Shown: piece after piece, positions 1 through 6,327 of the stretch
Layout: each line of letters opens with the position of its first letter
How positions within the stretch are numbered: the first letter of the stretch is position 1
Assembly: GCA_020635395.1 (NCBI GenBank)
Contig: JACJZV010000001.1
Coordinates: 1,240,001 to 1,304,000 of the forward strand
Direction: 5' to 3'
DNA length: 64,000 nt
Source: Flavobacteriales bacterium
GTDB taxonomy: Bacteria > Bacteroidota > Bacteroidia > NS11-12g > UBA9320
Position numbers and translations under genes: made by a program
Notes under the pieces: generated by a model
Databases searched by the model: none
Told to the model about the DNA's origin: nothing
What the model saw: only the letters and a program-made list of their open reading frames with translations

Positions 1-480
1 CTGAAAAACACTTAAACGCTTAAAATCGAGTTTCGACAACTCTTCCTGCAATTCACCTTTTACCTTTAAATAAAAGTTTCTGGATTTAGAATTAGCACCA
101 ACGGAAGATAAAATTTCAAAATGCTGAACGCCTGAATTTTTACAATGAGAAGCAAATTCTATCACTGCCTTTTTATCAACTTTTACCAATTCCTCTCTGC
201 TCACTTTTGATGGTTCGCCAACACCCAAAGTGCAGATGGCCACAGTGTGTCCGTTTAAATATGACTTGTATGTTTCGGGGTTGAAAACATCAACTTCATA
301 TTGTTCTACTTGGATATTACCCGTTTCTAAATTTTCAATTTTTCGCCTTCCCAATAAAGTAATGCGATGTATCTTGTATGGCTGTTGCAATAATGCTTTA
401 AGCACATAACTTCCGGCCATACCTGTTGCACCGAGCATAACCACAGAAATCGAATTATTGCTATTTTGTAATTCATCCAT
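1..480 (-). CDS. NAD(P)H-binding TIP30/HTATIP2-like oxidoreductase, C-terminus cut by window
   Basis: The visible 160 residues form the N-terminal part of a Rossmann-fold protein of the atypical short-chain dehydrogenase / HTATIP2 (TIP30) type. A GATGMAG nucleotide-binding motif lies at about residues 18-24, a basic LLGRRK stretch follows the second strand, CTLGV with VDKKAVIEFA comes at about 84-107, and SSVGANSK..FYLKVKGE at about 125-142 carries the Ser and the Tyr-x-x-x-Lys equivalents. The start MDELQ is an ATG whose first bases overlap the stop of an upstream gene remnant (ATGGATGA), suggesting former translational coupling. The substrate cannot be told. The reading frame runs off the left window edge. 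Confidence 0.85.
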   Translation of the reverse strand, partial: MDELQNSNNSISVVMLGATGMAGSYVLKALLQQPYKIHRITLLGRRKIENLETGNIQVEQYEVDVFNPETYKSYLNGHTVAICTLGVGEPSKVSREELVKVDKKAVIEFASHCKNSGVQHFEILSSVGANSKSRNFYLKVKGELQEELSKLDFKRLSVFQ

Positions 481-545
481 TGTTTTTTTCTTTTAAATTT
501 TTGTATTCGCTTTCAGCCATTGCAGAAACTTTGATAGAAGCTCCA
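473..545 (-). pseudogene. 3' remnant of a disrupted upstream gene (last ~23 codons)
   Basis: In-frame codons ending at TGA 475-473 read GASIKVSAMAESEYKN and then a Lys/Asn-rich tail. The stop overlaps the start of the NAD(P)H-binding gene in the ATGA style typical of operons here. Immediately upstream the frame enters the truncated group II intron copy at 546, so the body of the gene is missing. It looks like the surviving end of a chromosomal gene cut off when the accessory array and intron fragment were brought in. The family is not recognisable from so short a tail, and it could also be chance coding. Confidence 0.4.
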
Positions 546-615
546 TCCCGATAGCTATCGGGAGTGGTGTGAGAGGTGCACTCTCCTCGTTTATGGGGAG
601 AGCCGCCTACTCGAT
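546..615 (+). mobile_element. 5'-truncated copy of the group II intron 3' end (domain VI region)
   Basis: These 70 bp match 2611-2680 with a single mismatch (G/A in the hairpin loop). The segment starts exactly at the palindrome TCCCGATAGCTATCGGGA. It continues through a CTCTCC/GGAGAG hairpin resembling domain VI and ends CCTACTCGAT, with the expected A-Y 3' terminus and a candidate branch-point A. Nothing of domains I-V is present. The flanking bases TGTACACC match the R'' core expected for the neighbouring cassette, so it occupies the same type of site as the longer copy. Confidence 0.55.
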
Positions 616-631
616 TGTACACCGTTTTTTT

Positions 632-1417
632 TTATTCAGTTTTATATTGTTGTCCTACATTTTCAGGATTTTTTAAGTCAATCCAAAATATGTCCAATGG
701 CTCATTAGATTCCATTTGACCATTTTGATTTTTATCTAATCTGGCAAATACATACATTAAATCATTTGCAGAATCATATTCTGAACTCATTACCGAATAA
801 ATTTTTGGAATAAGTGCTTTTTTATTCTGTCCATTTATGTCAAAAAAGTAAAATCTTCTCAAATCTTTTACATTTATAAAACCATCTTCATTTGTGTCCT
901 CATCGTATGCAGAAACCATATAGAAATCCCTTTTTACAGGTTGAAAATTTAGCGTATCCTTTGAAAAAGTAGGATAATATAATGTTTTGATTAGCACAGG
1001 TTTATCAAATAGTTTGTTTTCTGTTTTTGTTCGATGGTTATAATGTGAAATGTTTACGAAATTATAGCCGTAAATTGCCTCAAATCCGGGCATTAGGTTG
1101 TTATTCCAATTATTCCCTATTTCATATTCATCGACCCAAGAAGAATGAAATTCATTTGACCCAGTAAATGGCTCATTAGTTCGCTTATCATAGTTAACCT
1201 TATAGATTGGTGTCAATCTATGTTCAGAATTGAAAGTCAACAGAACATTTCTTGGTCTTGTTTCAAGTTTCAAAGAGTCAATTTGAAGTCCGACAACTTT
1301 TTGTCCGTCTTCATTTTCTGTAATTTCATTTACCTGAAATCCTTTTTTATCAATCTTGTTGTCAGAGCAACTTGATATCAATAATCCAAAAAATATTGTT
1401 ATTAAAATTCTATTCAT
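632..1417 (-). CDS. Putative lipoprotein, cassette-borne
   Basis: I chose the start MNRILITIFF, eight codons inside the longest frame, because it gives a classic lipoprotein signal ending in the lipobox LISSC (Cys about residue 17). The mature part of about 245 residues is polar and predicted beta-rich. Near the C-terminus are Asp-rich stretches (DEDTNEDGFINVKDL, DKNQNGQMESNE) that look like EF-hand / dockerin-type calcium loops. No family was recognised. It is the last complete gene of the minus-strand cassette array, followed after 14 bp by an R''-like core and the truncated intron copy. Function unknown; probably outer- or periplasmic-membrane anchored. Confidence 0.75.
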   Translation of the reverse strand: MNRILITIFFGLLISSCSDNKIDKKGFQVNEITENEDGQKVVGLQIDSLKLETRPRNVLLTFNSEHRLTPIYKVNYDKRTNEPFTGSNEFHSSWVDEYEIGNNWNNNLMPGFEAIYGYNFVNISHYNHRTKTENKLFDKPVLIKTLYYPTFSKDTLNFQPVKRDFYMVSAYDEDTNEDGFINVKDLRRFYFFDINGQNKKALIPKIYSVMSSEYDSANDLMYVFARLDKNQNGQMESNEPLDIFWIDLKNPENVGQQYKTE

Positions 1418-1434
1418 TTCTATTCTTCTAATGT

Positions 1435-1575
1435 GGAACAACGGTTCTCGGCTTTGCGAAGTGGTGGAATTTCAGCATCAAAGTTACTAAAAACCGCTAA
1501 ACTTTGATAAAGCACAAAAGTTTCTAAAAAAGTACTGAACACGCCACTTTTGCAAAACCCGTGTGCCTGTTGCAG
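1435..1575 (-). other. attC-like recombination site (141 bp) upstream of the lipoprotein cassette
   Basis: Read on the minus strand the site runs from CTGCAAC (1575-1569) to GTTGTTCC (1442-1435). The arms are imperfectly complementary: CGGGTTTTGCAAAAGTGG pairs with CCACTTCGCAAAGCCG, with bulges, around an AT-rich centre. The inverted AAC...GTT ends, bulged stem and 141-bp length fit integron attC sites, which are known to range from roughly 57 to 141 bp. Assignment rests on structure and array context only. Confidence 0.5.
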
Positions 1576-1737
1576 AACTCAAAAGTAACTCTATTTTTCA
1601 ACTATTTCAAAAAAGTTGTAATTTTAATCTTCTTATTATCAGCGAGTTAATTGTATTTTGTTTTTGAGGTAAAAATCAAAAATAGCGTTGAGGGTAGTTG
1701 TGCAACAGCTACCCTTGTTAGCGGTTCGTTGTTTTGT
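1576..1737 (-). other. Gene-free stretch: possible ORF-less cassette plus short hairpin
   Basis: No convincing coding sequence lies here. On the minus strand a core-like GCTAAC (1722-1717) is followed by a hairpin AGGGTAG...CTACCCT and by GTTGCAC (1706-1700). GTTGCA is complementary to TGCAAC at the start of the next attC-like site (about 1574-1569). This could therefore be a roughly 130-bp cassette without a gene. The site itself would be far shorter than a normal attC, so a degenerate site or simple terminator is an alternative. Confidence 0.3.
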
Positions 1738-2160
1738 CTATGTCGTTTCTACAAGTTTTTTTAGTGTTTGTAAAATAGGATTTTCTTCACCTTGTGGTTC
1801 TTCCTGAACTGCGTTTGGTCGGTTGTCTTCTTGTATAATTTCAAGTTTTGTTTGTCCGTTTTCTGCTGTCAAAACATAGTTCATTATAAAATAATTTTCA
1901 GGCTTGTCTTCAAGGTCAGGTCTTGGTGCAAATAACGAATAATTAAGTTTTGTCAATGGAGTAAATTCCAAAACTGTTCCCCATTGTTCAAATACTTTGT
2001 CCTCCCATTTTGTTACGAATTTTATAGAAGTCCCTATTTCCCAGCTTGTTTGTAAGTCGCTACCATATTGCCAAAGTTTTACTTTTTCAGGATTTGTCAA
2101 TGCGTCCCAAACTTTGTCTGGCGAAGCGTTTAGTTTTATTGTTGAAATGTTTGTTGCCAT
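1738..2160 (-). CDS. SRPBCC / AHSA1-like (START-fold) protein, cassette-borne
   Basis: A 140-residue protein of the SRPBCC (Bet v1-like, activator of Hsp90 ATPase homologue 1 C-terminal) family. The N-terminal INAS-type strand is followed by SPDKVWDALTNPEKVKLW (about residues 13-30), the beta-sheet contains WEIGTSIKF and WGTVLEFTPLTKLNY, and a C-terminal helix (NPILQTLKKLVETT) closes the ligand cavity. Such proteins bind hydrophobic ligands; the ligand here is unknown. The gene lies between two attC-like sites. Its cassette begins GTTAGC (2260-2255) and ends GCTAAC (1722-1717), which are complementary as expected for an integron cassette. Confidence 0.8.
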   Translation of the reverse strand: MATNISTIKLNASPDKVWDALTNPEKVKLWQYGSDLQTSWEIGTSIKFVTKWEDKVFEQWGTVLEFTPLTKLNYSLFAPRPDLEDKPENYFIMNYVLTAENGQTKLEIIQEDNRPNAVQEEPQGEENPILQTLKKLVETT

Positions 2161-2254
2161 ATTTTATTTGTTAATTGTTTTTTGTCGTTTTGTAATGTCC
2201 CGTAAAAATTTTGTCGTCTGTTTGGTGTTTTGTCAGGTGTTCATTGCAATGACA

Positions 2255-2345
2255 GCTAACGTTAACTTGTAGCCGCCGTTTGTCCATGTTCAGAGGTTTC
2301 GCGGACGCGAAACCGTCGAACGGGCAAATGGAGGCTACAAAATGT
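2255..2345 (-). other. attC-like site, main part, interrupted by group II intron
   Basis: The site contains a long imperfect stem: TTGTAGCC.CC.TTTG near one end pairs with CAAA.GG.GGCTACAA near the other. It encloses a perfect inner hairpin GGTTTCGCG / CGCGAAACC. On the minus strand it ends in GTTAGC, the start of the next cassette. The missing R'' core (CCGCACA) lies at 2687-2681 on the far side of the intron. Joining the two halves gives GTTGTGCGG on the plus strand, which matches nine bases at the beginning of the same cassette (3412-3404). Confidence 0.55.
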
Positions 2346-2680
2346 GTGTGCCGCAAATGGCAAACACTCTCCAAATTTAGCTGAAAGGAGGGTGATAACC
2401 AATAGTTAAAAGATTATTGGATTAGCTGATGAGGTAAAAGTCCTCTATACGCGTAGAAGATTAGTGCAGGGAAGTATTCGTAAGCCCCAAGCCCGATATT
2501 GGGTACAACCATCACCGTATCAAGGTTAAAACAAAGGGGTTATCTATCAATGACCGACTATTATCACAAACAAAGGTCAAGTTAACAAACCGCCGTATTC
2601 GAGACCCGAATCCCGATAGCTATCGGGAGTGGTGTGAGAGGTGCACTCTCCTCATTTATGGGGAGAGCCGCCTACTCGAT
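2346..2680 (+). mobile_element. ORF-less group II intron-like element inserted in an attC site
   Basis: The element starts GTGTG, matching the group II 5' consensus GUGYG, and ends CGAT, matching the A-Y 3' end. It is about 335 bp and has no maturase ORF. CCGCCGTATTCGAGACCCG (about 2590-2609) resembles the 5' strand and loop of a domain V. The expected complementary 3' strand (about CGTACGG) is replaced by the palindrome TCCCGATAGCTATCGGGA, so catalysis is doubtful. A domain VI-like hairpin CTCTCC/GGAGAG with a bulged A region follows. Orientation is opposite to the cassette genes, as reported for group IIC-attC introns. Domains I-III are not individually assignable by eye, and the subclass is inference. 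Confidence 0.5.
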
Positions 2681-3378
2681 TGTGCGGTCGGCTTTTTTAT
2701 TCTTAATTCAAATTCATCTATTACCTTCAAGCATTCTGAGTAGTCAGAAACATACCTGTCACTTTCGAATTGCTCCTTAAAATATTGATAGTAGTTGTCG
2801 TAAGTTTTTTCAAAAATCTCATTCCAAGCTTTGTCTTGATTCTCTATTAGTTTCAACTCTTTTGCAGAAACCATCGCTAATATTCTGTCACCAGGTAAAT
2901 CTTTGCCTGGATTATCGTGCCATAGTTCAAACGCTATTTCAATTCGGTTAGGATTGAGTTTTAAAAGCTGCTCTCCAAGATATTCACTAAATGAAATTTG
3001 GTCAATCTCTATTAAGTCTCCGTTTTCTTCTACTTGAAAAAATTCGACCTTCACATTTCCCATGAATTCTAAGGTTACTGGAAAAACAAGTTTATCATGG
3101 TTAATTTTAATATCTAACCTTTCTACGATTGCGTCTGAAAAAACGTGAGTCGAAAAGTCATTCAGGTCAATGAGTAGTTTTTCGTCGCCCAACTTGAAAC
3201 TAGTTATCCAACTATCATGAAGTTTTCCGATTAGATATTTTTTCAAGTTCCCTAATTGGTCAGAATTATCATCTAGGAATTTTGAATATTGTGCAAAATC
3301 AAAGATTGGTTGGTCCAAGTCGACAAAGTCGTCTGCCAAAAATGGAGCAATTTCTTTTATGTTTCTAGTTTCTGTCAT
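2656..3378 (-). CDS. Hypothetical cytoplasmic protein, C-terminus formed by intron sequence
   Basis: A 240-residue soluble, acidic protein without signal peptide. It resembles large-scale unannotated cassette proteins (alternating beta strands, then a helical C-terminal third with LDEIFEKTYDNYY-like content), but I do not recognise a family. The last ten residues, TAQSSRRLSP, are encoded by the attC core and the 3' end of the inserted group II intron. The native C-terminus was therefore different, and the intron insertion changed the end of this gene rather than breaking it. The cassette starts GTTGTGCGGC at 3412-3403. Confidence 0.65.
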   Translation of the reverse strand: MTETRNIKEIAPFLADDFVDLDQPIFDFAQYSKFLDDNSDQLGNLKKYLIGKLHDSWITSFKLGDEKLLIDLNDFSTHVFSDAIVERLDIKINHDKLVFPVTLEFMGNVKVEFFQVEENGDLIEIDQISFSEYLGEQLLKLNPNRIEIAFELWHDNPGKDLPGDRILAMVSAKELKLIENQDKAWNEIFEKTYDNYYQYFKEQFESDRYVSDYSECLKVIDEFELRIKKPTAQSSRRLSP

Positions 3379-3402
3379 TTAATCTTTTATAGTTTTTTAG
3401 CT

Positions 3403-3465
3403 GCCGCACAACGGTTTGGCTATGATGCGTATCCCGCAGGGTATGCAATATAGCTCTTGTTACCT
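3403..3465 (-). other. attC-like site (~60 bp)
   Basis: On the minus strand the site runs from AGGTAAC (3465-3459) to GTTGTGCGGC (3412-3403). Its arms fold on each other: GCTATATTGCATACC against GGGATACGCATCATAGC, with small bulges and a CTGC loop. The R'' core overlaps the TAA stop of the upstream gene. AGGTAAC is the exact complement of GTTACCT, which begins the cassette at 4285-4279. Confidence 0.6.
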
Positions 3466-4272
3466 TGCGTTTATTAATACTGATATCCCATCTATGACAC
3501 GGCAAACTTCAACTCCTTCAACATTATAATAATTTTCTATGGTCTCTCCATTCTGAATTTTGCGTTTCAAATATGAGTATTTTAATTCAATGCCCCGCCC
3601 AAGATCATTATGGTCTGCATCAATTAATTCTGAATTGGAATCGAGAAATTGCTCTTCAATAACAAAAGTGCTATCAGCCGAGTCAGTTTTTTTTACTTGA
3701 ATTGACAATCCATTTTTATTTGGTTTTAAAACATCACCTCGGCCAATTCTTTTTACAATTATCTCGTTTTCTTTGTCATTGTAAAACGTTGCAATTTTAA
3801 TGACTAATTGAAGTTGATTGTCAAATTCAGATTTTTCGATAATCCGTCCTTGTGAATCAACAATTGTAAGATTTCGATATTCCAATTTCGACTTAGAATC
3901 AAAATAGTCGGTAATTGTTGAATCTCCGAGATATTTATATTCAGTTATCGGGTTTAAATCCCACAGGTAATATTCTCCCTTTAGATTATAACCAACCCTT
4001 TTTATTGTCCTTCCCTTTTTATCCTTAAGAAAATAGGACACAGTCAAACCGAGGTATTCATTCAACTTACCAGTTGAGTCAAAATAAACTTCGTACAGTT
4101 CCTGTCCATCTGTACTTTCGTATCTCTGAAATTCCTCAAGAAGTCGCTTTGTGGGTTCAATCTTTTGGTATTGATTGGAATGCAATAGTTCATTGAGCAA
4201 TGAATCCATATTTATCTGAGAATAACACTGAAATCCGGTTAATATGAATAGTATGAATAAAATTCTTTTCAT
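3460..4272 (-). CDS. Secreted/periplasmic hypothetical protein, cassette-borne
   Basis: 270 residues beginning with a clear Sec signal (MKRILFILFILTGFQCYSQ, cleavage about residue 19). The mature part is beta-rich with repeated short motifs built around Y-x-D-S-x-G-K/R (YFDSTGKLNEY, KDKKGRTIKR, VDSQGRIIEK). These resemble the YD/RHS-like or MORN-like repeats common in Bacteroidota exported proteins of unknown role. No catalytic motif was seen. The stop codon is embedded in the R'' core of the downstream attC-like site, typical of tightly packed cassettes. Function unknown. Confidence 0.7.
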   Translation of the reverse strand: MKRILFILFILTGFQCYSQINMDSLLNELLHSNQYQKIEPTKRLLEEFQRYESTDGQELYEVYFDSTGKLNEYLGLTVSYFLKDKKGRTIKRVGYNLKGEYYLWDLNPITEYKYLGDSTITDYFDSKSKLEYRNLTIVDSQGRIIEKSEFDNQLQLVIKIATFYNDKENEIIVKRIGRGDVLKPNKNGLSIQVKKTDSADSTFVIEEQFLDSNSELIDADHNDLGRGIELKYSYLKRKIQNGETIENYYNVEGVEVCRVIDGISVLINAR

Positions 4273-4278
4273 TATGCT

Positions 4279-4411
4279 AGGTAACGGTGAGTGTATGATT
4301 TCGTAAGGGATTGCGGGCTTCGTTTGTATCCACCTTTACCAAATTTGAAGCGGGAGACTATGCTTCGCATGCCACTGAAACCCTTATGAATTATACACAT
4401 TGTTGTAGTTC
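4279..4411 (-). other. attC-like site (133 bp)
   Basis: On the minus strand the site runs from GAACTACAAC (4411-4402) to GTTACCT (4285-4279). The arms ATGTGTATAATTCATAAGGG and CCCTTACGAAATCATACACT are complementary with bulges. A further inner pair lies around GAAGC/GCTTC. GAACTACAAC is an exact 10-base complement of GTTGTAGTTC at the start of the same cassette (5149-5140), the clearest cassette signature in the array. Confidence 0.65.
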
Positions 4412-4415
4412 GTTT

Positions 4416-4793
4416 TTAATCAATTAGTTCCACTCCAATATCAAAATCTAGTCTAGGAGATAAGTATCCACAATCATTAAAATCAAATGGACTATCTTCA
4501 TATCCGTTAACAACTTCAAGAATCTTGCTGGCAAAAATATTCCATGCTTGTCGAGGCATTTCAATTATTTTTTTGTCAATAGTGAAATTTGTAATCTCGT
4601 CAGAGACTCTCAAATCAACTTTATCTAATTTTATCAAGTCACCGTTTTCTAGCAAATTCAATTTTCTAATTTCATGAGCTAAATAAGTCAGACTGCTTGT
4701 TGTTCCAATAAATCTGATCGTATCATCCACTATCCTTGAAGACATACCTTTAGGCAAATCAATTTTTAACTTATATTTTGAAAACAATCCCAT
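4416..4793 (-). CDS. Hypothetical protein, second gene of a two-gene cassette
   Basis: 125 residues from the ATG at 4793 (MGLFSKYKLKIDLP). I prefer this to an upstream in-frame start because it follows the previous gene's stop by one base (TGA-T-ATG) with a GGTGAGG ribosome-binding sequence inside that gene's end. The protein is soluble, mixed alpha/beta, acidic, with no signal peptide or recognisable motif. Position and spacing indicate co-translation with the 4795-5109 gene inside one cassette bounded by 10-base complementary ends. Pairs of small soluble genes in cassettes are often toxin-antitoxin or enzyme-partner pairs, but nothing in these sequences shows that. Confidence 0.65.
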   Translation of the reverse strand: MGLFSKYKLKIDLPKGMSSRIVDDTIRFIGTTSSLTYLAHEIRKLNLLENGDLIKLDKVDLRVSDEITNFTIDKKIIEMPRQAWNIFASKILEVVNGYEDSPFDFNDCGYLSPRLDFDIGVELID

Positions 4794-4794
4794 A

Positions 4795-5109
4795 TCAATC
4801 CTCACCTTCAATTGTAACTTCTAACATTTCAAGTCCAACATTAAGCCCCAATAGAAAGTCAATTGTTTCATTATCACAATCTGTAACCAACAACTTATAT
4901 TTGTCTTGTCTTGATGTAAACTCAATTTCTTCAATACTATTTATCCTTAAAGTCATTGAGATAGAATCATTAAATCTGATGCTTACAAACCAGTCTGGCT
5001 CTATAGTCCCTTCAATCAAATTGCCAATTACAAAGAATTGATTTTTTCTTCTTACAGCAAAACTGTCAATTGCTTCGAATATTCCTTGTATTTCAATGTC
5101 TTTCTTCAT
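4795..5109 (-). CDS. Hypothetical beta-barrel-like small protein, first gene of a two-gene cassette
   Basis: 104 residues from ATG at 5109 (MKKDIEIQGIFEAID); a TTG two codons upstream is possible. The arrangement of strands, with VIGNLIEGTIEPDWFVSIRF in the middle and a run of short hydrophobic strands after it, is reminiscent of the beta-barrel domain II of translation GTPases and of small proteins annotated as EF-Tu-domain-2-like. That resemblance is weak. It begins 31 bp after the cassette start (GTTGTAGTTC, 5149-5140) and ends one base before the next gene. Confidence 0.65.
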   Translation of the reverse strand: MKKDIEIQGIFEAIDSFAVRRKNQFFVIGNLIEGTIEPDWFVSIRFNDSISMTLRINSIEEIEFTSRQDKYKLLVTDCDNETIDFLLGLNVGLEMLEVTIEGED

Positions 5110-5139
5110 TATCAATTTATGCAGTATGGTCTTTTAAAT

Positions 5140-5195
5140 GAACTACAACATCCGTATATGCCCAATACAAACCACCAATTGTGCATATTTCCATT
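5140..5195 (-). other. Upstream boundary of the cassette array (core site with half stem)
   Basis: On the minus strand ATATGCACAAT...ATTGGGCATAT forms a stem-loop followed by GGATGTTGTAG, the core at which the first cassette joins. I see no convincing R'' core on the other side. This is therefore either a degraded attC or the junction with non-array DNA; the next gene (5212-5589) is a conserved chromosomal family. Confidence 0.35.
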
Positions 5196-5211
5196 ATCTA
5201 CAAAATAAAAA

Positions 5212-5589
5212 TCACGCTCCCAACGCATTCCGCAAATCGCCTACTTGGCTTTCCCAAAGCATCGATATTTCGTCTGCTTCGTCTTCGTCGGCATAGTCGG
5301 TTACTACCAGAGCAATGTCTCCGGTTAGTTCGTCTTTTTGTATTTCCATTTCAAAAAACTCGCCTTCTTCACTGTCGTCCCACTTAAACTTTACAAACTT
5401 TCCGTTGGTTTTGCTTACCAATTCGGCAGTGTTTTCGTCTCCGTCCCAAAAAAAGGTATATTTTTTCCCTTTTACGTTTACATCATCGGCAAACCATTCT
5501 ACCAATCCTGAAGGGGTAGAAATGTAGTTAAAAAGTATCGTTGGCGAAGATTTTATAAGAAATTCTAATTCTAATTTTACGCGTTCCAT
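5212..5589 (-). CDS. START-like domain protein (Bacteroidota family)
   Basis: 125 residues with the hallmarks of the START-like family widespread in Bacteroidota: MERVKLELEFLIKSSP at the N-terminus, FNYISTPSGLVEWFADDV, and a conserved acidic segment DSEEGEFFEMEIQKDELTGD. These are followed by a helical SMLWESQVGDLRNALG C-terminus that caps a Bet v1-like fold. It has no signal or membrane segment and is probably cytoplasmic. Its role is unknown in the family. It is transcribed away from the PAP2 gene and marks the end of the accessory array. Confidence 0.85.
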   Translation of the reverse strand: MERVKLELEFLIKSSPTILFNYISTPSGLVEWFADDVNVKGKKYTFFWDGDENTAELVSKTNGKFVKFKWDDSEEGEFFEMEIQKDELTGDIALVVTDYADEDEADEISMLWESQVGDLRNALGA

Positions 5590-5670
5590 CTATCAAATGA
5601 TTCTAAAATTTCAAATTAAACACTATTTACCGAAAAAAAAAGAGTTGCCACGATTAATTTTACCGCCGTT

Positions 5671-6327
5671 TTGGTAAAAGATGTGTTTCTAAAAAGCAAT
5701 CGAACGGCCTTTATTCTTTGGCTTTCGTTTGTAACTATCGGGTTATTAACGGCTTTGCTCACTAAAAGGGGAGAACCCATACTTTGGTTGAATGAACATT
5801 ATAGCACTTGGGGAATGAATTTTTTTACCTTTATGACCCGCTTGGGCGAGTCGTGGGGCTTTTTGGTGGTTTGGGGTTATGTTTTCTTGTTTAAAAGTGT
5901 TCGTCACCAAATGGCCTTTTTGGTGGTGGCTTTACTCACATTGGCATTGGTGGCCATCTTAAAACATTGGGTATTTGAAGATGCCATGCGACCTGCTATC
6001 TATTTTGAGCAGTTGAATATAAAAATTGAGAACCTGCCTGAAATTCCGCTCAACAAAAAGCACTCGTTTCCGTCAGGCCACACCACCAGTGGGTTTGCCT
6101 ATTTTTTCTTTGCCGCATTGTGTTCTTCAAAACAGTTTTTTAAAGCATTTTTTGTAGTTTTGGCCATGTTGGTTGGCTTTTCGAGGGTGTATCTGGTGCA
6201 GCATTTTGTAATGGATGTGGTGGCCGGAAGCTGTTTGGGTGTAGGCATTGCGGTTGCATCTTATGTTGTTTCGTTTCGATGGGTAAAACCCCATACTTTC
6301 TTAGATAAAAAATGGCTGAATGGATAA
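5671..6327 (+). CDS. PAP2-superfamily membrane phosphatase
   Basis: 218 residues, about six membrane segments, with the complete phosphatidic-acid phosphatase type 2 signature. The first part is KHWVFEDAMRP (K98, R107-P108), the second PSGHT (134-138), and the third SRVYLVQHFVMDV (SR 171-172, H178, D182). Such enzymes remove phosphate from lipid phosphates such as phosphatidate or undecaprenyl pyrophosphate at the outer face of the inner membrane. The start used is TTG at 5671; no ATG in frame lies upstream of the first membrane helix, so the exact start is uncertain. The stop overlaps the next gene by 8 bp, so the two are co-transcribed. Confidence 0.9.
   Translation: MVKDVFLKSNRTAFILWLSFVTIGLLTALLTKRGEPILWLNEHYSTWGMNFFTFMTRLGESWGFLVVWGYVFLFKSVRHQMAFLVVALLTLALVAILKHWVFEDAMRPAIYFEQLNIKIENLPEIPLNKKHSFPSGHTTSGFAYFFFAALCSSKQFFKAFFVVLAMLVGFSRVYLVQHFVMDVVAGSCLGVGIAVASYVVSFRWVKPHTFLDKKWLNG

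Noticed and set aside
2171..2374. 67-codon minus-strand open frame across the attC-like site
   Set aside because: Covers the inverted repeat and the 5' end of the intron; its codons are explained by the stem sequences.
5140..5195. attI site of an integron
   Set aside because: Neighbouring gene is a START-like protein, no integrase is present, and the sequence has a half stem like a degraded attC; kept only as an array boundary.
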